DNA from: Micrasema longulum
Lineage: Eukaryota; Arthropoda; Insecta; Trichoptera; Brachycentridae
DNA length: 64,000 nucleotides
NCBI GenBank assembly: GCA_022494885.1
Contig: JAGVSM010003675.1
Location: forward strand, 62,001-126,000
Reading direction: 5' to 3'
In this document: positions 1 to 11,857 of the stretch, in pieces
How positions within the stretch are numbered: the stretch's first letter is position 1
How the letters are laid out: every line of letters starts with the position of its first letter
Notes under the pieces: generated by a model
Database searches by the model: none
Seen by the model: the letters and a program-made list of their open reading frames with translations, nothing else
What the model was told of the DNA's origin: nothing
Made by a program: the position numbers and the translations under genes

Positions 1-85
1 AATGTAAACAGCTCCCCAGGGAGTTGAATCCAGTCCTTGTCTACAAAAATTTGGACAAACTCAAAATATTGATGATAAATTACCT
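1..85 (+). repeat. DR1 dispersed repeat, tail module
   Basis: The window opens inside a copy of the dispersed repeat called DR1 here. The tail module holds a CTCCCTAGGGAG-like dyad (here CTCCCCAGGGAG), then a TCCTTGTCTAC block, and ends in CAAACTCAAAATATTG. The same module recurs at 398-466, so the two copies bracket a DR1 core. Confidence 0.75.
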
Positions 86-127
86 GGTCCATGAAGAAGT
101 ATAGAAATTGAAAAAATAATATTTTCA

Positions 128-466
128 GGCGTTGCCTAGTATGTAGGTGAAATAATTCAATTAGATGAATCTCACCCGCATAAATAAAGGTTTCAGCTCT
201 TTAACTTCACAAACATCAACAGATGAAAGAATTGAAGGAATATAGATGTTCAAATATGGGCAGAATGGTGAATGTTACACAGTGTGTAAAGTGGCCACTT
301 AAACCAGGCATTGACAGGTCATAAGCCCTGTAGATGCCTGGACTTATATATTACCTTCTCTTAAATGTTCTTCATCTCTGTTGTAGTTTGTTAATATAAA
401 CAGCTCCCCAGGGAGCTTAATCCAGTCCTTGTCTACAAAAATTTGGACAAACTCAAAATATTGTCG
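128..466 (+). repeat. DR1 dispersed repeat, most complete forward copy
   Basis: This copy runs from a TTTTCAGGCGTTGCCTA start, through a CTTCACAAACATCAACAG block and the core (GTTACACAGTGTGTAAAGTG, then GTCATAAGCCCTGTAGATGC), to the tail module ending CTCAAAATATTG. Parts of the same unit occur at more than 15 other places on both strands, for example 2296, 4835, 25225, 40197, 42498 and 47898. No open reading frame, tRNA-like box or clear terminal inverted repeat is visible. It is an unclassified short interspersed repeat, probably a non-autonomous element. Confidence 0.75.
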
Positions 467-1284
467 AATTATAATCGTAATTCGATAAAAACTGATTTTG
501 TATTTGGAAATTAAAGGATTACTTCTTGAAAACAGCAATTTTTTTCATCGATCAATTTTTACTTTCCAAACGCTTTCTTAAAAAGGTCAATAACATTTAG
601 CCCCTTTGGTCCCATTAAAAAAAATTAAGTGGAGACTTTTCTCTCGGATGGCACACTAAAGTGTATTTGCCAAACAATTGTTCCCTTTTTAATGTGACAC
701 GTGTTTAAAATGACAATAACAAACCATTATAATTATAATAATAAGCCAATAGATTAAATTGATAAATATTCTTTTCTTTATTCAATCATGCTATTATTTT
801 TTAAATATGGGCCGGTGCTTGTTTCATAGACCCGCTTTGTCTGTGTATTTCCGCTGTCTGGGCATACTCTTTAGATAGTTAATCTTGTCGCCTTTACATT
901 GTAGGCAGAGTACTTCATCACATACAATCGCCTTTGAAATCCAGGCTTATTAAAACGTGTACAAAATGGACAATGGCTCCCTCTGACACATAATACTTTG
1001 CCCAACTTTCAGATTTATTAAACGAGAATAAATGAAGAGATAAGCCGAGCCTCGTGATGCTAAGCTCGGGTGGATAAAGTTAACTCACTCGCACGAACTG
1101 ATGACACGAAGAATCACGGAAAAACTATGTTATATTTCACTACAAAAAAGGAGATAATCACATTATTTTTTATCATTTTAGTGTTAAACCAATACCGATG
1201 AACATTGTCATTATTAATTATCACCTCTGCATAAAAGTCGTGAAATAGGTGATATTTTTTGTGTGAAAAATTGCCTCTGGTTCA
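467..1284. other. AT-rich stretch, nothing recognised
   Basis: I see no coding segment, RNA gene or known repeat in this AT-rich interval. Confidence 0.5.
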
Positions 1285-1640
1285 ATAAAAAACTTTATCT
1301 CTACAGGAAATTGAATACAAAAAATGTTTCGTTGCGCGCGGGAAAAATTAAAGCCTTACATTACAGGGCAAGGTTTCTTGAAACTGTACGAAAAAAATAT
1401 TCAAAAACATTAAAATATTATATTTTATAAAAACTGCTACGACGCAACCTCACTAGTTCATATGAATCAACCAATCTAAAAAGAGTTTTGGAGGATGTCC
1501 GTTTTATTTATTGTCAACGGACGAATCTGCAGAACTAATCGAGAAGAAGCGAGAGAGAACTTGAGACGTTACGCGTGGATTAATTTCAGAAATACAAAAC
1601 TTACATACAAAACAAAAAAATATTTTTCGGCGTATTTTAA
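1285..1640 (+). repeat. R2 dispersed repeat (copy also near 62.6 kb)
   Basis: The order of blocks CTACAGGAAATTG, GGGCAAGGTTTCTTGAA, CACTAGTTCATATGAATCAA and GAAGCGAGAGAGAACTTGA is repeated at 62580-62960 with moderate divergence, and the first block again at about 35040. A 121-residue open frame at 1495-1860 overlaps it but is not shared by the other copy and looks spurious. The nature of the element is unknown. Confidence 0.65.
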
Positions 1641-2295
1641 TAGGCTATTAACAAATAAAAAACCATTGATCATCCTCATTAAATGTCTAGTGAATTACAA
1701 TGGAAACTTTACACGTATCCTTAATTTTATCTATGAAGTACCATTAAGTTTTCTTGAAGAATATAATATATACTATATCAATATATTTCTTAACGTGTTC
1801 AATTACAGGTTGCCGGTGAAAATACTTCATACAAATATACTCATTTTTATACACAAATGACAATTTTATTTTGTGAACAGTCCAAGATAACTCTTCCAAC
1901 TTTCTATTGTAATCGGGGCCCTGGGTCTCTATTACTGAAGTTTCCTTTAAAAAAATAATGAATACCGGTTACCAAAGAAAATATTTACATGTTTTATTAA
2001 ATATGCGTATTTTTGCTAAAAAAGTCAAATTTACTTTACAAACGATTGAAGATATGTAACTCTTTTATTTTTCTATAGTGATCGAGGCCTTGAATTACTA
2101 TCCAAACTCTCTATTAACGTTCCTCTTAAATTTCTTAGAAATATATTATTTGTCGTTTCAACATTTTTTTCGTGGAATAAGATTGAAAATATAATAAATA
2201 AAACGTTTATTATTTTTTAGTCACAAATACAACAAGTTTAGGGTATTTTTTATTAATATCCCTACAGAGATGAGGTAGAATTTTTTCAAATTCAG
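1641..2295. other. AT-rich stretch, R2 flank
   Basis: The first part may continue R2, since both copies share CTATTAACAAATAA. Otherwise nothing is recognised. Confidence 0.4.
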
Positions 2296-2395
2296 GATTA
2301 TGAATATTCGAGCGTTTACAGGGCTTATGACCTGTCATTGGCTGGGTTAAGTGGCCACTTTACGTTTTACAACATTCCTCATTCCGCTTATTAGC
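2296..2395 (-). repeat. DR1 core fragment
   Basis: The reverse-orientation core GGGCTTATGACCTGTCATTG followed by GTTAAGTGGCCACTTTAC is diagnostic of DR1. Both ends are missing. Confidence 0.7.
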
Positions 2396-2925
2396 GAATA
2401 TTGACACAGGTAACATTTTGATTTTTGTATATATCTTATTAAATGAGAAACCATTCACTAGCGTGTTGGAGCCCCATCTATGTATTGATATTGAAGTTTA
2501 GTATTTTTAATTAGCATATTACTTGATTTTATGTATTTAAGACTCTTCCGAGTTAAATTAAGTACTAGTAATCGCCTGCAGATGATTCTGCAATTTATTT
2601 ATACTTATATTTTGACCAGATCTTATTACACAACATTATTTTTTGGTATGTGTATTTTTGTACATACGTACATAAGTTTAGGATATGTAAAATTACCAAT
2701 CAACGGGTGTAAATATAAACTTAAGTTTTGAATTAATTAATAAATTTGGTGTCGGCTGTCATCTTATTAATTTTATTTACAGTAAAATGTTTTACGACCG
2801 ATACATAACTACTTTTATAATACAACTAAAACAAATTAAATATGTTGGAGTTTGAAAAAATACATAAATTTATGATTCGAAAGAATTGTAACATTATGTA
2901 CTGTTGAGAAACCGAAAAAAATGAC
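2396..2925. other. AT-rich stretch, nothing recognised
   Basis: A 66-residue frame lies at 2531-2731 but has no recognisable domain and the biased composition of AT-rich noncoding DNA. I do not call it a gene. Confidence 0.4.
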
Positions 2926-3170
2926 TTGGAGTGTGGAGGGGCCATGTGGCCTTGCGGAGCGGTGCGGTGAAAGGAACTAAGGAGACGGGTTTGGATCCCA
3001 GGAAATAAGTTTAAAGAAACTCCTACCCTCCGGATCGATCCCGTTGATTTGACTGGAGGCTGGAGATGATTCTAATACACTTCGGGGGCGGGGCGGTTGT
3101 CAGGTCGACTCGGTGGTCAATTCTTAACTAATTACTGGGCGGATAAGTTACATGGGTATAGGTGCCGGTG
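2926..3170 (+). repeat. GC-rich block with tRNA-like B box, possible SINE
   Basis: This block is much richer in GC than its surroundings. It carries GGGTTTGGATCCC, close to a polymerase III B box (GGTTCGANTCC), about 50 bases after a GTGGCCTTGCGG segment that could be a degraded A box. No second copy was found in the window, so SINE status is tentative. Confidence 0.3.
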
Positions 3171-3479
3171 AGAATATAATGTTCAAATCTTAGTAAAATG
3201 AAATATATATAAAATTATAAATAAAAATATACAAGTACATAATATCGACGCAACTAGAGTGCCATGCTTCTAATAATATGCAGCATAGCATTTAGTGCCT
3301 AAATTAAACACAGTAGAGCACAGCAGCGACGCCCGGCTATCTGTATCTTACTTGTTTGGCTGAACTCGGCTTCTCATAATTGACTCGAATGAACATTTCT
3401 CCTTCAAGCTTAACAGGTAAGACTCATTCACTGCCAAGCAAAAAGCGTGTTCGCGGTACTTCTAAAAATATTTCTTCCT

Positions 3480-4090
3480 CTTACCTCTAGATTAGGTTGA
3501 AAATCTTCAGAGCAAAAAACCAGGCATGCGAGTTTTTTTGCCAAAAGATGCGCCTTCTACTTGCACTGCGTCTTCTTTCAACCTTTTCCTGTAGAATGAC
3601 ATGCAAAATGTTACTTTTCGCGTTACATCACATGCTCCAAGTACTCAAGTTTTTCTTTTTTAATGGTATCAGTTCTTCTTTATATTTTTTTATCAGTCAG
3701 AGAACGTCATCGTTTTGGAATCTGGAGATTTTTAATATCCTCCTGTAGCACCACATTTCAAAATAGTTGATTTTTTTCAAGTGGCTTGGGTGAGTGTTCA
3801 CGTTTTGACGAAAAAAGGTACTGAGAAGATTTAACATCGTACAATGCGCATTTGGAGGTCTACATTAACGTATCTACTGCAAAAAAGTCACGCATCCTAA
3901 AAAAACAGTCTCACGCCATCGCTCTATTCTGATTTTGATCTCTTATGAGTGATCCCATTTATTATTAAGCCAGCGTACGAAATATTTATATTGATGGACT
4001 TGCTCAATAACATACTCTCTAATTTTTAAGGACGTTGGGAAAATTTGCGGCTTTTTCCGATCAACCTTCAATTCAAAATATGAAATCAAT
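3480..4090 (-). pseudogene. RTE-type endonuclease/reverse transcriptase, C-terminal relic
   Basis: Read on the minus strand, this interval contains in order a YKYF segment, an EIKIRIER-like segment, and near 3740-3775 an MWCYRRILKIS segment, followed by VERRRSASRRR. This order is characteristic of the region after the catalytic palm in RTE-like and related endonuclease/reverse-transcriptase elements (a KYLG..EIK.RI..AR motif, then the W.YRR.L.I thumb region, then a basic GRRR.RW tail). The frame is broken by stops and shifts, and the endonuclease and palm domains are absent, so it is a dead, 5'-truncated copy. Related 3' tails occur at 12640, 33750 and 57845. Confidence 0.65.
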
Positions 4091-4834
4091 ACAGTACATG
4101 TGAAGTTTTATATAATCGCTCGGTAGGAATGCACCCCTTGTTATCCTTAGAAACTCCTTGCTGCTCTCTGACGAAGCGTTATAGGAACGAAACCAATTAA
4201 TTTGGCTCTCCTTGTTCTCAGTCTCCTCCTGGCGTAAATAAAGAGATAGCTTTCTGGATAGCGGTAACTGAAGGACTTTAATACAGAAAGGGGCAAGTCA
4301 GGTGAAGAGAGAAAGGAAGGAAGTATTTCATCTCCGTACAAAGTGGAGATGCCGACGTTTCGTTAGACACCGCCCCCTCTTGTCAATATCTCCCCATTTG
4401 CAAAAACTACAAAGACTTTTAATTTTGAGGTTTAGTATGCCGGTTTTTGTAAGACCCTGATTTAATCAATAATGTTTTTAATAAAATTTTATCAAATCAA
4501 AAATTAAAAAATAATTATTACCAATTGGTTAAGTAATATTTTGAGTATGTCCTAATTTTAATAATAATATCATATGCTTTATAGAGAATTTTGCGTTAAG
4601 CATTTATTTTATTTTTACTTCATTTATTTTCTATTTATTTTTATTTAGTATCTTTTTATTTTGTAAATATATTTATAAGAGCATTTTTACAGTTTTAACA
4701 TTTTAATTTTCAAATTTTTACTTAAACTAAATTTCCCCAGAGCCGATATTATTAATATTTAAATCATTAACTGTGTAACAAATAACAACAATGATGAAAA
4801 ACATTTAAGAGATGGAAATATGGAAGTCAAAGAA
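4091..4834. other. AT-rich stretch, nothing recognised
   Basis: No supported feature. A short minus-strand frame near 4150-4340 lacks any recognised domain. Confidence 0.4.
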
Positions 4835-5045
4835 TTTAAACAAAATTGTGAATGTTACACAGTGTGTAAAGTGGCCATTTTAACCAGCCAATGATAGATC
4901 ATAAGCCCTGTAAATTTCTAGACTTCCATATTTTCTTAGGTAAAATGTGTTCCATCTATGTTGTAATTTTAAAATCTTTATAGCCCCCTAGAGGGTGAAA
5001 TCCAGTCTTTGTCAACAAACATTTGGGTAAACTCAAAATATTTTA
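4835..5045 (+). repeat. DR1 dispersed repeat, core plus tail
   Basis: The copy contains GTTACACAGTGTGTAAAGTG, CATAAGCCCTGTAAAT, a CCCTAGAGGG dyad and the terminal AAACTCAAAATATTT. The 5' block (TTTTCAGGYGTTGCC) is absent. Confidence 0.75.
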
Positions 5046-5109
5046 ATTTACTTTTTGGCCATATATGTTAAATGATATTAGTAAGTAGTTGTAGGTATTC
5101 AATAAACGA

Positions 5110-5165
5110 CTCTTTTATGTCTACTGACTTCGAGACGAGCCCGTCTCTTCATCGGGACACTTATT
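5110..5165 (-). other. Hammerhead-like motif, Penelope-type fragment
   Basis: On the minus strand the segment at 5126-5156 reads CCGATGA, a spacer A, a perfect stem GAGACG/CGTCTC with loop GGCT, then GAAG. This matches the hammerhead layout CUGANGA, stem II, GAAA with one change on each side. An almost identical block lies at 40424-40454. Hammerhead motifs are known from the terminal repeats of Penelope-like retroelements. Cleavage competence is unlikely because core bases are changed. Confidence 0.4.
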
Positions 5166-5624
5166 ATTCTAACATGCAAATCCTAAATGGTTAAATATTT
5201 TTCTGTAAGCTAAGTTGTTTAGTGGAATTTGCATGTAAAATTAGGATAACTCGTTTTGTGTTGTGGTGTGTTAGGGAGCTTTTTGGCGCATATCGCTTTA
5301 ATGGATATTGTATGGACAGAATTACATTGTTCTAGTGTCGTGTGTTGTGTTGTGGCAAATGTTTTTGGTTTTATGTTAATTTTAGTTTTAAAGGTATGTG
5401 GGTAGGTATGTTTGTGTATCTCAAGAGACATAGACATTTTTTGAGAAGGAACATGAAAATCTAAACATCTTAATTATAGTATTTCTACCAATATCAATTA
5501 AAAAAAAAACTACAATAGTTAATTGTGAAGAACATCCCTTAAGATATTTCTTTAAATTTGATATTAAAATTACTGCTAGGGGCTACCATCATGCAATTCC
5601 TACGTTAATGCAGTTTTTTTTAAT
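5166..5624. other. AT-rich stretch, nothing recognised
   Basis: No supported feature. Confidence 0.4.
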
Positions 5625-5752
5625 TGCAAAAGGCCAGAAAGCCCAGCCCTATTACAGTGGTAAATTACAGCACTTAGACTTGAGAGAAATCACATTTAAT
5701 TTTTGTGTTCTCACCAGAACTCAAACACAAAGCCTTCCACGGAGGCCGCCAG
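5625..5752 (-). repeat. SINE-C, partial tRNA-derived SINE
   Basis: It shares with 28165-28342 the body order AAGCCCAGCCCTATTACAGT, GTGGTAAATTA, TTTTTGTGTTCTCAC and GGAGGCCGCC. Most of the tRNA-like head is deleted in this copy. Confidence 0.6.
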
Positions 5753-5924
5753 CTTAAAATAATTAAACGTCATATTTCTCCTAATTTATTTTTTATTTTA
5801 AAATTTATTTTATTTATTAATTTGGAAAAAAAACAGCAGTTTTTACATATAATTGATTTAGAAGATTAAGATATATATACATTGATATATTATCCTACAT
5901 GTTTCCATTCTTTACTTTATCTGT

Positions 5925-6135
5925 GTCCGGGTGGATGAAAAATATAAATCTGTGTGTGAAATGGAACCAGAACTCTGGTCTTGGGTTTTTGACCCGATTG
6001 TTGCTCTCAGTTAAAAATCCCGATATCAAGTGGAGATAAATCCGCTTTGTTGCGTAGTGGTTGGCAGGTTTGCCTATCATTTTTGAGATCCTGGGTTTGA
6101 TTCTTGAAATTCCGTGAAATATTGACTTAAAATGC
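5925..6135 (+). repeat. Diverged SINE-A-like element with 5' extension
   Basis: The tRNA-like part GCGTAGTGGTTGGCAG to GGGTTTGATTC and the following GTGAAATATTGACTTAAAA match the head of SINE-A. The preceding GTTGCTCTCAGTTAAAA block is shared with the copy at 31265-31610, so these two form a subfamily with an added 5' segment. Confidence 0.5.
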
Positions 6136-6279
6136 AATATTTCTTAATGACTGAATTAGAAGACTGCTTGCTTACCTTTATACAAAAGATTATCTAAAAG
6201 CGCTGTTTTTGGTTTACAAATGCAGTGCTCTTTGGAGCCTTTTTTTTTAAATGGAATAACTTACCAAGCTCTTATTCCA

Positions 6280-6445
6280 AAAGCTTGTCAGCCGGTAGGA
6301 AAGAGATGATATGGAAGGAAGCAATGAAAAATACACCACAACACCAAGACCAATTGAGAAAAAATCTTTTTTGGATTTCTTTCTTGCAATCAAACCCTGC
6401 GACGCCAGTTTCACAGTTAGCCGTATAACTAACTGCGTCACGGCG
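6280..6445 (-). repeat. SINE-B, tRNA-derived SINE
   Basis: On the minus strand the head reads GGCGCCGTGACGCAGTTAG and about 45 bases on GGGTTTGATTGC, a degraded B box. The body CACCACAACACCAAGACC (plus-strand sense) recurs at 25600 and 38340. SINE-B is distinct from SINE-A. Confidence 0.6.
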
Positions 6446-6482
6446 CCTGTTGGGTGTGGAAAGGGGAATGATGATGATGATT
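6446..6482 (+). repeat. SINE-A 3' tail fragment
   Basis: TTGGGTGTGGAAAGGGGAATG followed by (ATG)n matches the SINE-A 3' end and sits directly next to the head of SINE-B in opposite orientation. Confidence 0.6.
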
Positions 6483-9400
6483 GTTTTTAATTATTTTTGA
6501 AAATTGGTGTCTGCGATTCTTTTAAACAGTGGTGGAAAGTTAAAAAAAGTAGAAAACGTTTGAGCTTTTAGGCTTGTTCGGTTCTGGAAAAAAACCATTT
6601 AATGATTTAAGTAAACGAACTCGTGAATGACATCTGCTGACGTTCAAACGTAAATTAAATAGCCATTTATAAATTCCCTACCGAAAACGGGTTGACACTT
6701 AATTAGCGGGTCGTATTTTTCCACGATTTTAATGCATTATAAGTCGTAGCTAATGTTCTTTTAAATTTTCATTTATTTCATATTACTTGATGTCGTTTTC
6801 TTTTATGGTATTTTTTACTCAAATGTTTTGTTTTTTATAAAGTACAAGCTAAATCTGGCAATGCTTCACTGTCGCTAGATTTGATAACATATTTGTATGT
6901 ATATAGATTAAATAATCACAACTAGCTAACTTCGCAGGACAATGGCGTACTCCTATCACCGCACGCGTCGTCATGTATCAACTTTTATATCGTTTCGTGT
7001 TTGAATGCGAACGAATCGTCTTACTGTCCTGTCCTGCGCCAAGACATGGAGCTGGGCGGGAAAATATAGTTCTTGGATAAACTTTGCTCAAAATAAAATG
7101 TTTTCAATTGTAGATTTAAAACCCATTATGACAAAACAATGAATCATGTTCTAAATGAAATATGTACTTGCTAATTTGCTAAATGTAACATTATGAAGTT
7201 ACAAAGATATTATACGAAATGAAATTTCTATGAAATTACGCACACAATGACCGAGTAAACAATTCCACAAATTAATAAAACAAATTACTTAAATTTGCGT
7301 GAAAAATAATGCGATTTGTTCACAACACGCAAACGATTTTGTATTTCTCGCATTTGGTTTGTTAAAGTAATTAATAACGGGTGGTTTTATTTTAATTAAT
7401 TCTTATTCACACAACCATAAAGTTCACCTAGCTTTGTGAACAAGCATAAGGAGAGTCAGTCACCTACAATATTTATTATATCAAGTTACTGGTTTGCTTT
7501 CAATAGTTGTATTTGTGTCGGTTCTTTATTTTTTAAATTTGTACTAATGTCTGAGCATCCGATAATATTAGTTCATAGTTTTTAGGGACAGGAATTGTTT
7601 AATATTTGGTATTTTATAATGCAAAATAAATTGTTTTACAACAAAATATGTTATTTTTTTAATAAAGACTCGGAAAAGAAAAAAAAACATCCTTCACTCA
7701 ATTATGTTTTAATAAAAACAGGGGGGTTATTAATTTGATTTTACAAAAATCAATTTTAAATAGAGGTTTAAAATAAACAAAACGATTACTGCCGGAAAAT
7801 AAAAGAAGGCTAGTTGTTCAATTGTATTTTTTATTTAATATTCAAATTTTTTAAATCGGAGAAAAATAATAAGCACTAATTTTTTGTAATAAAATATCTA
7901 AAAAACGTAATTTCAAATAGAAATGTTCAAAAAAAGGAAATTGATTAGAGCGAAGAAAATAAAAAAATGCCTGTTCACAGTGAGGCATGGAATGAAAATA
8001 TACCAGAAGGCGCGTAGAACCAAGTATGTATACGACATCCCGCTGGTGCGCATGCGTAAAGTGGCCCCATAATGTTGCCAGACCGTGAACAATAAAAGAT
8101 AATTTTGTGTTATGTTTTGTTATATTTTACAACAAAAAATATTTTACTGACTGGACTATAAAAAACGGTGTCTTTTACTAGGCGAACGTAAAAAATCATT
8201 AAATAATAATTTAGTTATTTAGTCAATTAATAGCGTTTAATAATAAACGAAGGTCTATTAATAGAAATCCGGGTAAAAAATTTAATGACCCTGGCAATAC
8301 TAACGAAATTTCCACGTACTTTTATTTAACAATCGGACAGATGGTAAAATAATCGAATTCGTATATAATATTACTTCTGAATTCGCTTTTTACACACGAA
8401 ATGTAATCCAACTGAATTTCTTTTAATTCCCCGCAGTATTTTGACACTTGCAAATGACATAAAACGCCATAATTGAATTTTAATCGGAAGTTGCGTACCA
8501 AGTGTGGTCTACATAGTACCTAATGGCCAAATGGTAAAACTACTAATTTGTGAGTAGTTTAGTCGGATTCAGTTTGATTCGCGTTTGCGGTTTCTGGAAT
8601 ATTCTAATGCTATGCAGTGAGGATTCAAATTAAATTATTAAAATAAGTTTTTTTTATCAAAATACAGTTGTTTTAAGTAAATGGTAAAAAACAAAGGAGT
8701 TTTATTTTGATTTTCAATAAAATAAATAATAATTAAGGTAGTGCTTCTAAAATTATTCAAATGAAATCATAATATAAATTTATTTTTCAGTAAATGCCTG
8801 AGTTCCATATTACTTTCTTCTTCTGTTTTTTGTGTTCAAATATCAATGATTTATAATAAAATAAAAATTTGAAATAATCTGCAAGAATTCGGATGAACAC
8901 AAACAAATTGCTGTATGAAATGTTTAAATTAAAAAATGTTTTCGGGTGTTTTCTTGGGTGTTGAAAATTTGTCAAAGTTTTAACTGGTTTTATTACTAAA
9001 ATTTAACAGAGAAATTGAAATATAAAATAATAAATAAGAAAAAGTGTGTTATTTTTATCAGCTAATAACAGATTTATTATCTTTTCAAAAATGAATTCCA
9101 TCTCTGCTTCCATCATTTCCCGTGTTTTAAAGAACATTAAAAGTTCTACAACTTTTTTATGAATTTTTCATTGAATTTTAGTGGCATAACCACTATTCGT
9201 CTATTGAAAAGAAGAAATAAGGTCGTCGTTTAAAGCCTTCCTGTGTATTCATATATTTTACGTTGTGAATGCAAATATTATGAAACCAGAGGAACCGCTC
9301 GGCGATAAAGTTTTAATGATCTTTATGTTCAAGAATGCACACAGTTAAAACTGAATATTTTAAATCCGTTACAAAATTTCTCTGAAAGATAATACTGAAA

Positions 9401-9887
9401 TATGTAACACTTAAATTAAAATTTAAAAAAAAACTATTTTTGGATGTATACAATCTCACAATTCACAACATGACTGTTTCGCAAATAGATAAATAATTTA
9501 AAAGTATTTTTCAATGATTTGTACAAAATCTACATTAAGTGGAATTTTTGTAGAGGTCAATCATTATTTAATAAAACTTTCAGTTTTAGGTACAGTGCCT
9601 GTTTTGAAACCAAGAAAGTATACAATTTTTTTATACAATGTATACAAGTCTATTTTCAAAACTTTGGTCAAACATTTACTCTAAAAATAGAAATAATATG
9701 TTAAGTTTCTTCCACTTTATAAGGACTAAATACAGTATTTTTAATATTATCAGCAATGAAAATGCAGTTCTACCAAAAAATTTCAGTTGAAAAACTCAAT
9801 TTACATTTATTAACGATATTTTTATTTTATCATAATTTACCACAAAGTGAGTGAAGGCTGATTCAATCAATGTTTTTTTAAACAACA
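6483..9887. other. Long AT-rich stretch without recognised genes
   Basis: I find no protein domain, tRNA or SINE here. The sequence is AT-rich with a GC-richer patch at about 6940-7065. The patch begins near an ACTAGCTAACTTCGCAGG segment that resembles ends of some arthropod interspersed repeats, but no second copy is visible, so I do not name it. Confidence 0.45.
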
Positions 9888-9955
9888 ATATTTTGAGTTG
9901 GTCAAAATGGTTGTAGACAATGACTGGATTTCATCCCCTAGGGAATGAAAACATA
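9888..9955 (-). repeat. DR1 tail module
   Basis: CAATATTTTGAGTTGGTC, GTAGACAATGACTGGATTT and CCCCTAGGG give the DR1 tail in reverse orientation. Confidence 0.7.
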
Positions 9956-9957
9956 TT

Positions 9958-10075
9958 TCCATAATATGCATATTGATTTTGAAAACACAATATAATTTAT
10001 TTATTAAAATCTATTTCTTATTGTTTTATCAGTATTCGTAGTATGTTATATTTCTATATGGTAACCAACTTAAAT
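9958..10075 (+). repeat. R3 dispersed repeat (copy at 50.04 kb)
   Basis: TATTGATTTTGAA, TGTTTTATCAGTATTCGTAG and ATATTTC blocks recur in the same order at 50040-50180. The function is unknown. Confidence 0.5.
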
Positions 10076-10492
10076 AATAAATTATAAAACACGATGTGAG
10101 AACAGTGGTATTAATTATCAAATACTCTCGTTCATACCAACCGCTTTCCTCTCTCAGGTTTCAATATTTTCCCTCTACAAAATGGATGGCTAACAAACGC
10201 AGTAGGTTTATCGTTTCATAAACCAGGTCAACTCATCGCCATAGAATCCTTATGTTACGCTATTTATCTAAATGATTATCCATTTATATCCATTTACCAA
10301 TAATGCCTGAATCAATATCACTCACTGCTCCGTAATACAGTATCTTACTTCACGTTAAACTAATGACTTTGTGAAAGAAAGACTGATATTATTCAAAGAG
10401 AGAATTAATAAATTACTTCACGTCTTCTCAATCCGATACTCGTAATTCATAATCATGGTCATTTTTTTTTTTTTTTTTAAATAACACGTGTC

Positions 10493-11779
10493 AAGGGTTT
10501 TTCAATAGGTGCGAGTAGGTTTTGACGGCTCGTGACAGCCATTTTGTTTTAATGACATCTGTCAAATATTTTTTTTATTATTCAATTACTTATGTTAAAT
10601 CACCATGGCAATTAACACAATTGAACAGCAAGTTCATATGATAAAATTTTATAATCAAATTGAGTGTTCGTTAGTGCAAACTTTGCGCGCATTGCGTCCA
10701 TTTTACGGTAGATGTGGTGGCCCTTCACAGTCAACTCTTCAACGTTTTGTGGTCAAATTTAAGACGACTGGTTTTATAATTAATTAACCAACACCTGTTT
10801 GTTCAAGAAACGCAAGATCGACTAAGAACATCGCCACTGTCTGTGAAGTATACAGCAAAACCCGAGGCAGTCGATTCCTCGCCGTGCACAACTACTTGGC
10901 CTTTCGCAGGCTTTAACTTGGCGAATATTGCGTCGAGACTTACACCTGTAAAATATCTAATTTACCCTGGAACTTAACGTTCATGACCATAGATAACGCC
11001 GTTTGTTCGCTGACTGGGCTTCGAATTGTTTGGGAGACCACCCTAATTTTTGCCGAAAAATCATATTTAGCGACGAGGTGCATTTTTGGATGAATGGCTG
11101 TGTTAACAAGCAAAAAACCCATATATGAGACAACACCAACCCACGCAAGGTTTATCAGGTAATAATGCATCCTCAAAAAATTAGCGTTTGCAGTGGATTT
11201 TGGGCTGGCGGCGTTATTGATCCGTACTTTTTCGAAAACGACGTTGATGAGGCGGTCACTGTCAACGGCGGGCTACAGAACAATGATAACCAATTTATAA
11301 TGGCTTAAATTGAGCTATATGGACCTATACAACATGACGTTTCAGCAGAACGATGCTACGTGCCATACAGTGGACGCCACGATTGACATTCTGTATGAAC
11401 GATTTGAGAAAAGGTTATCTCACGCAGGGGTGATCTGAATTGGCCACCAAGGTCATGTGATTTCACTCTGCTAGACTTTTTCTTGTAAGGTTTCTTAAAG
11501 TTACAGGTTTATACAAATAAACCACAATCAACCGATGCCTAAGCGGTGTACATAACACAGCCCATCGCTCAAATTCGGCCGGATCTACGCGGAAGAGTCA
11601 TTGAAAATTGGACCACTCGGATCCGTGCCACCGTAAGAAGCCGAGGCGGGCATTTAAATGATGTCATATTTCACACTTAATGGCACATATAGGCCTTTTG
11701 AATAAAATAAGAATTTTGTTTATACCTCACAAACAACTATTTTATTCCAACATCTACCTACCCTTATTGAAAAACCCTT
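10493..11779 (+). mobile_element. Tc1/mariner-superfamily DNA transposon, decayed
   Basis: Imperfect terminal inverted repeats bound the element: AAGGGTTTTTCAATAGGTGC at 10493 and its reverse counterpart, 24 bases at 11756-11779 ending TTGAAAAACCCTT. The first 15 bases of the arms match exactly when inverted. A broken transposase gene fills the interior in the same orientation. A clean TA duplication at both ends is not visible. Confidence 0.8.
10605..11680 (+). pseudogene. Tc1/mariner-type transposase pseudogene
   Basis: The only long intact part is the N-terminus (about 60 codons from the ATG at 10605), a helix-turn-helix DNA-binding segment with YGRCGGPSQSTLQRFV in the recognition region. 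Downstream, in shifting frames, lie the landmarks of the catalytic domain in order: SDEVHFWMNG near 11070 (a DE-H-F motif), NKQKTH, a GPYF-like segment near 11220, LYNMTFQQNDATCH near 11325 (catalytic Asp region), LDFF near 11470, and IENWTTR and GGHLNDVIFHT-like segments near 11605-11670. Many stops and indels separate them, so no transposase can be made. The layout matches the Tc1/mariner-superfamily transposases with a DUF4817-like N-terminus seen in arthropods. Confidence 0.8.
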
Positions 11780-11857
11780 TATTAGGGACAAAGACCCGGC
11801 TTATAATGACCCAATCAGGAACGATTCATGCCTGTGAACTGTTGGGGCACGCACAAC

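Noticed and set aside
1495..1860. 121-codon open frame read as a gene
   Set aside because: It overlaps the R2 repeat, is not open in the other copy at 62.7 kb, has no domain, and its composition is that of AT-rich noncoding DNA.
6915..7065. Helitron terminus from the ACTAGCTAACTTCGCAGG segment
   Set aside because: Only a loose resemblance; no matching 3' hairpin plus CTRR end and no second copy in the window.
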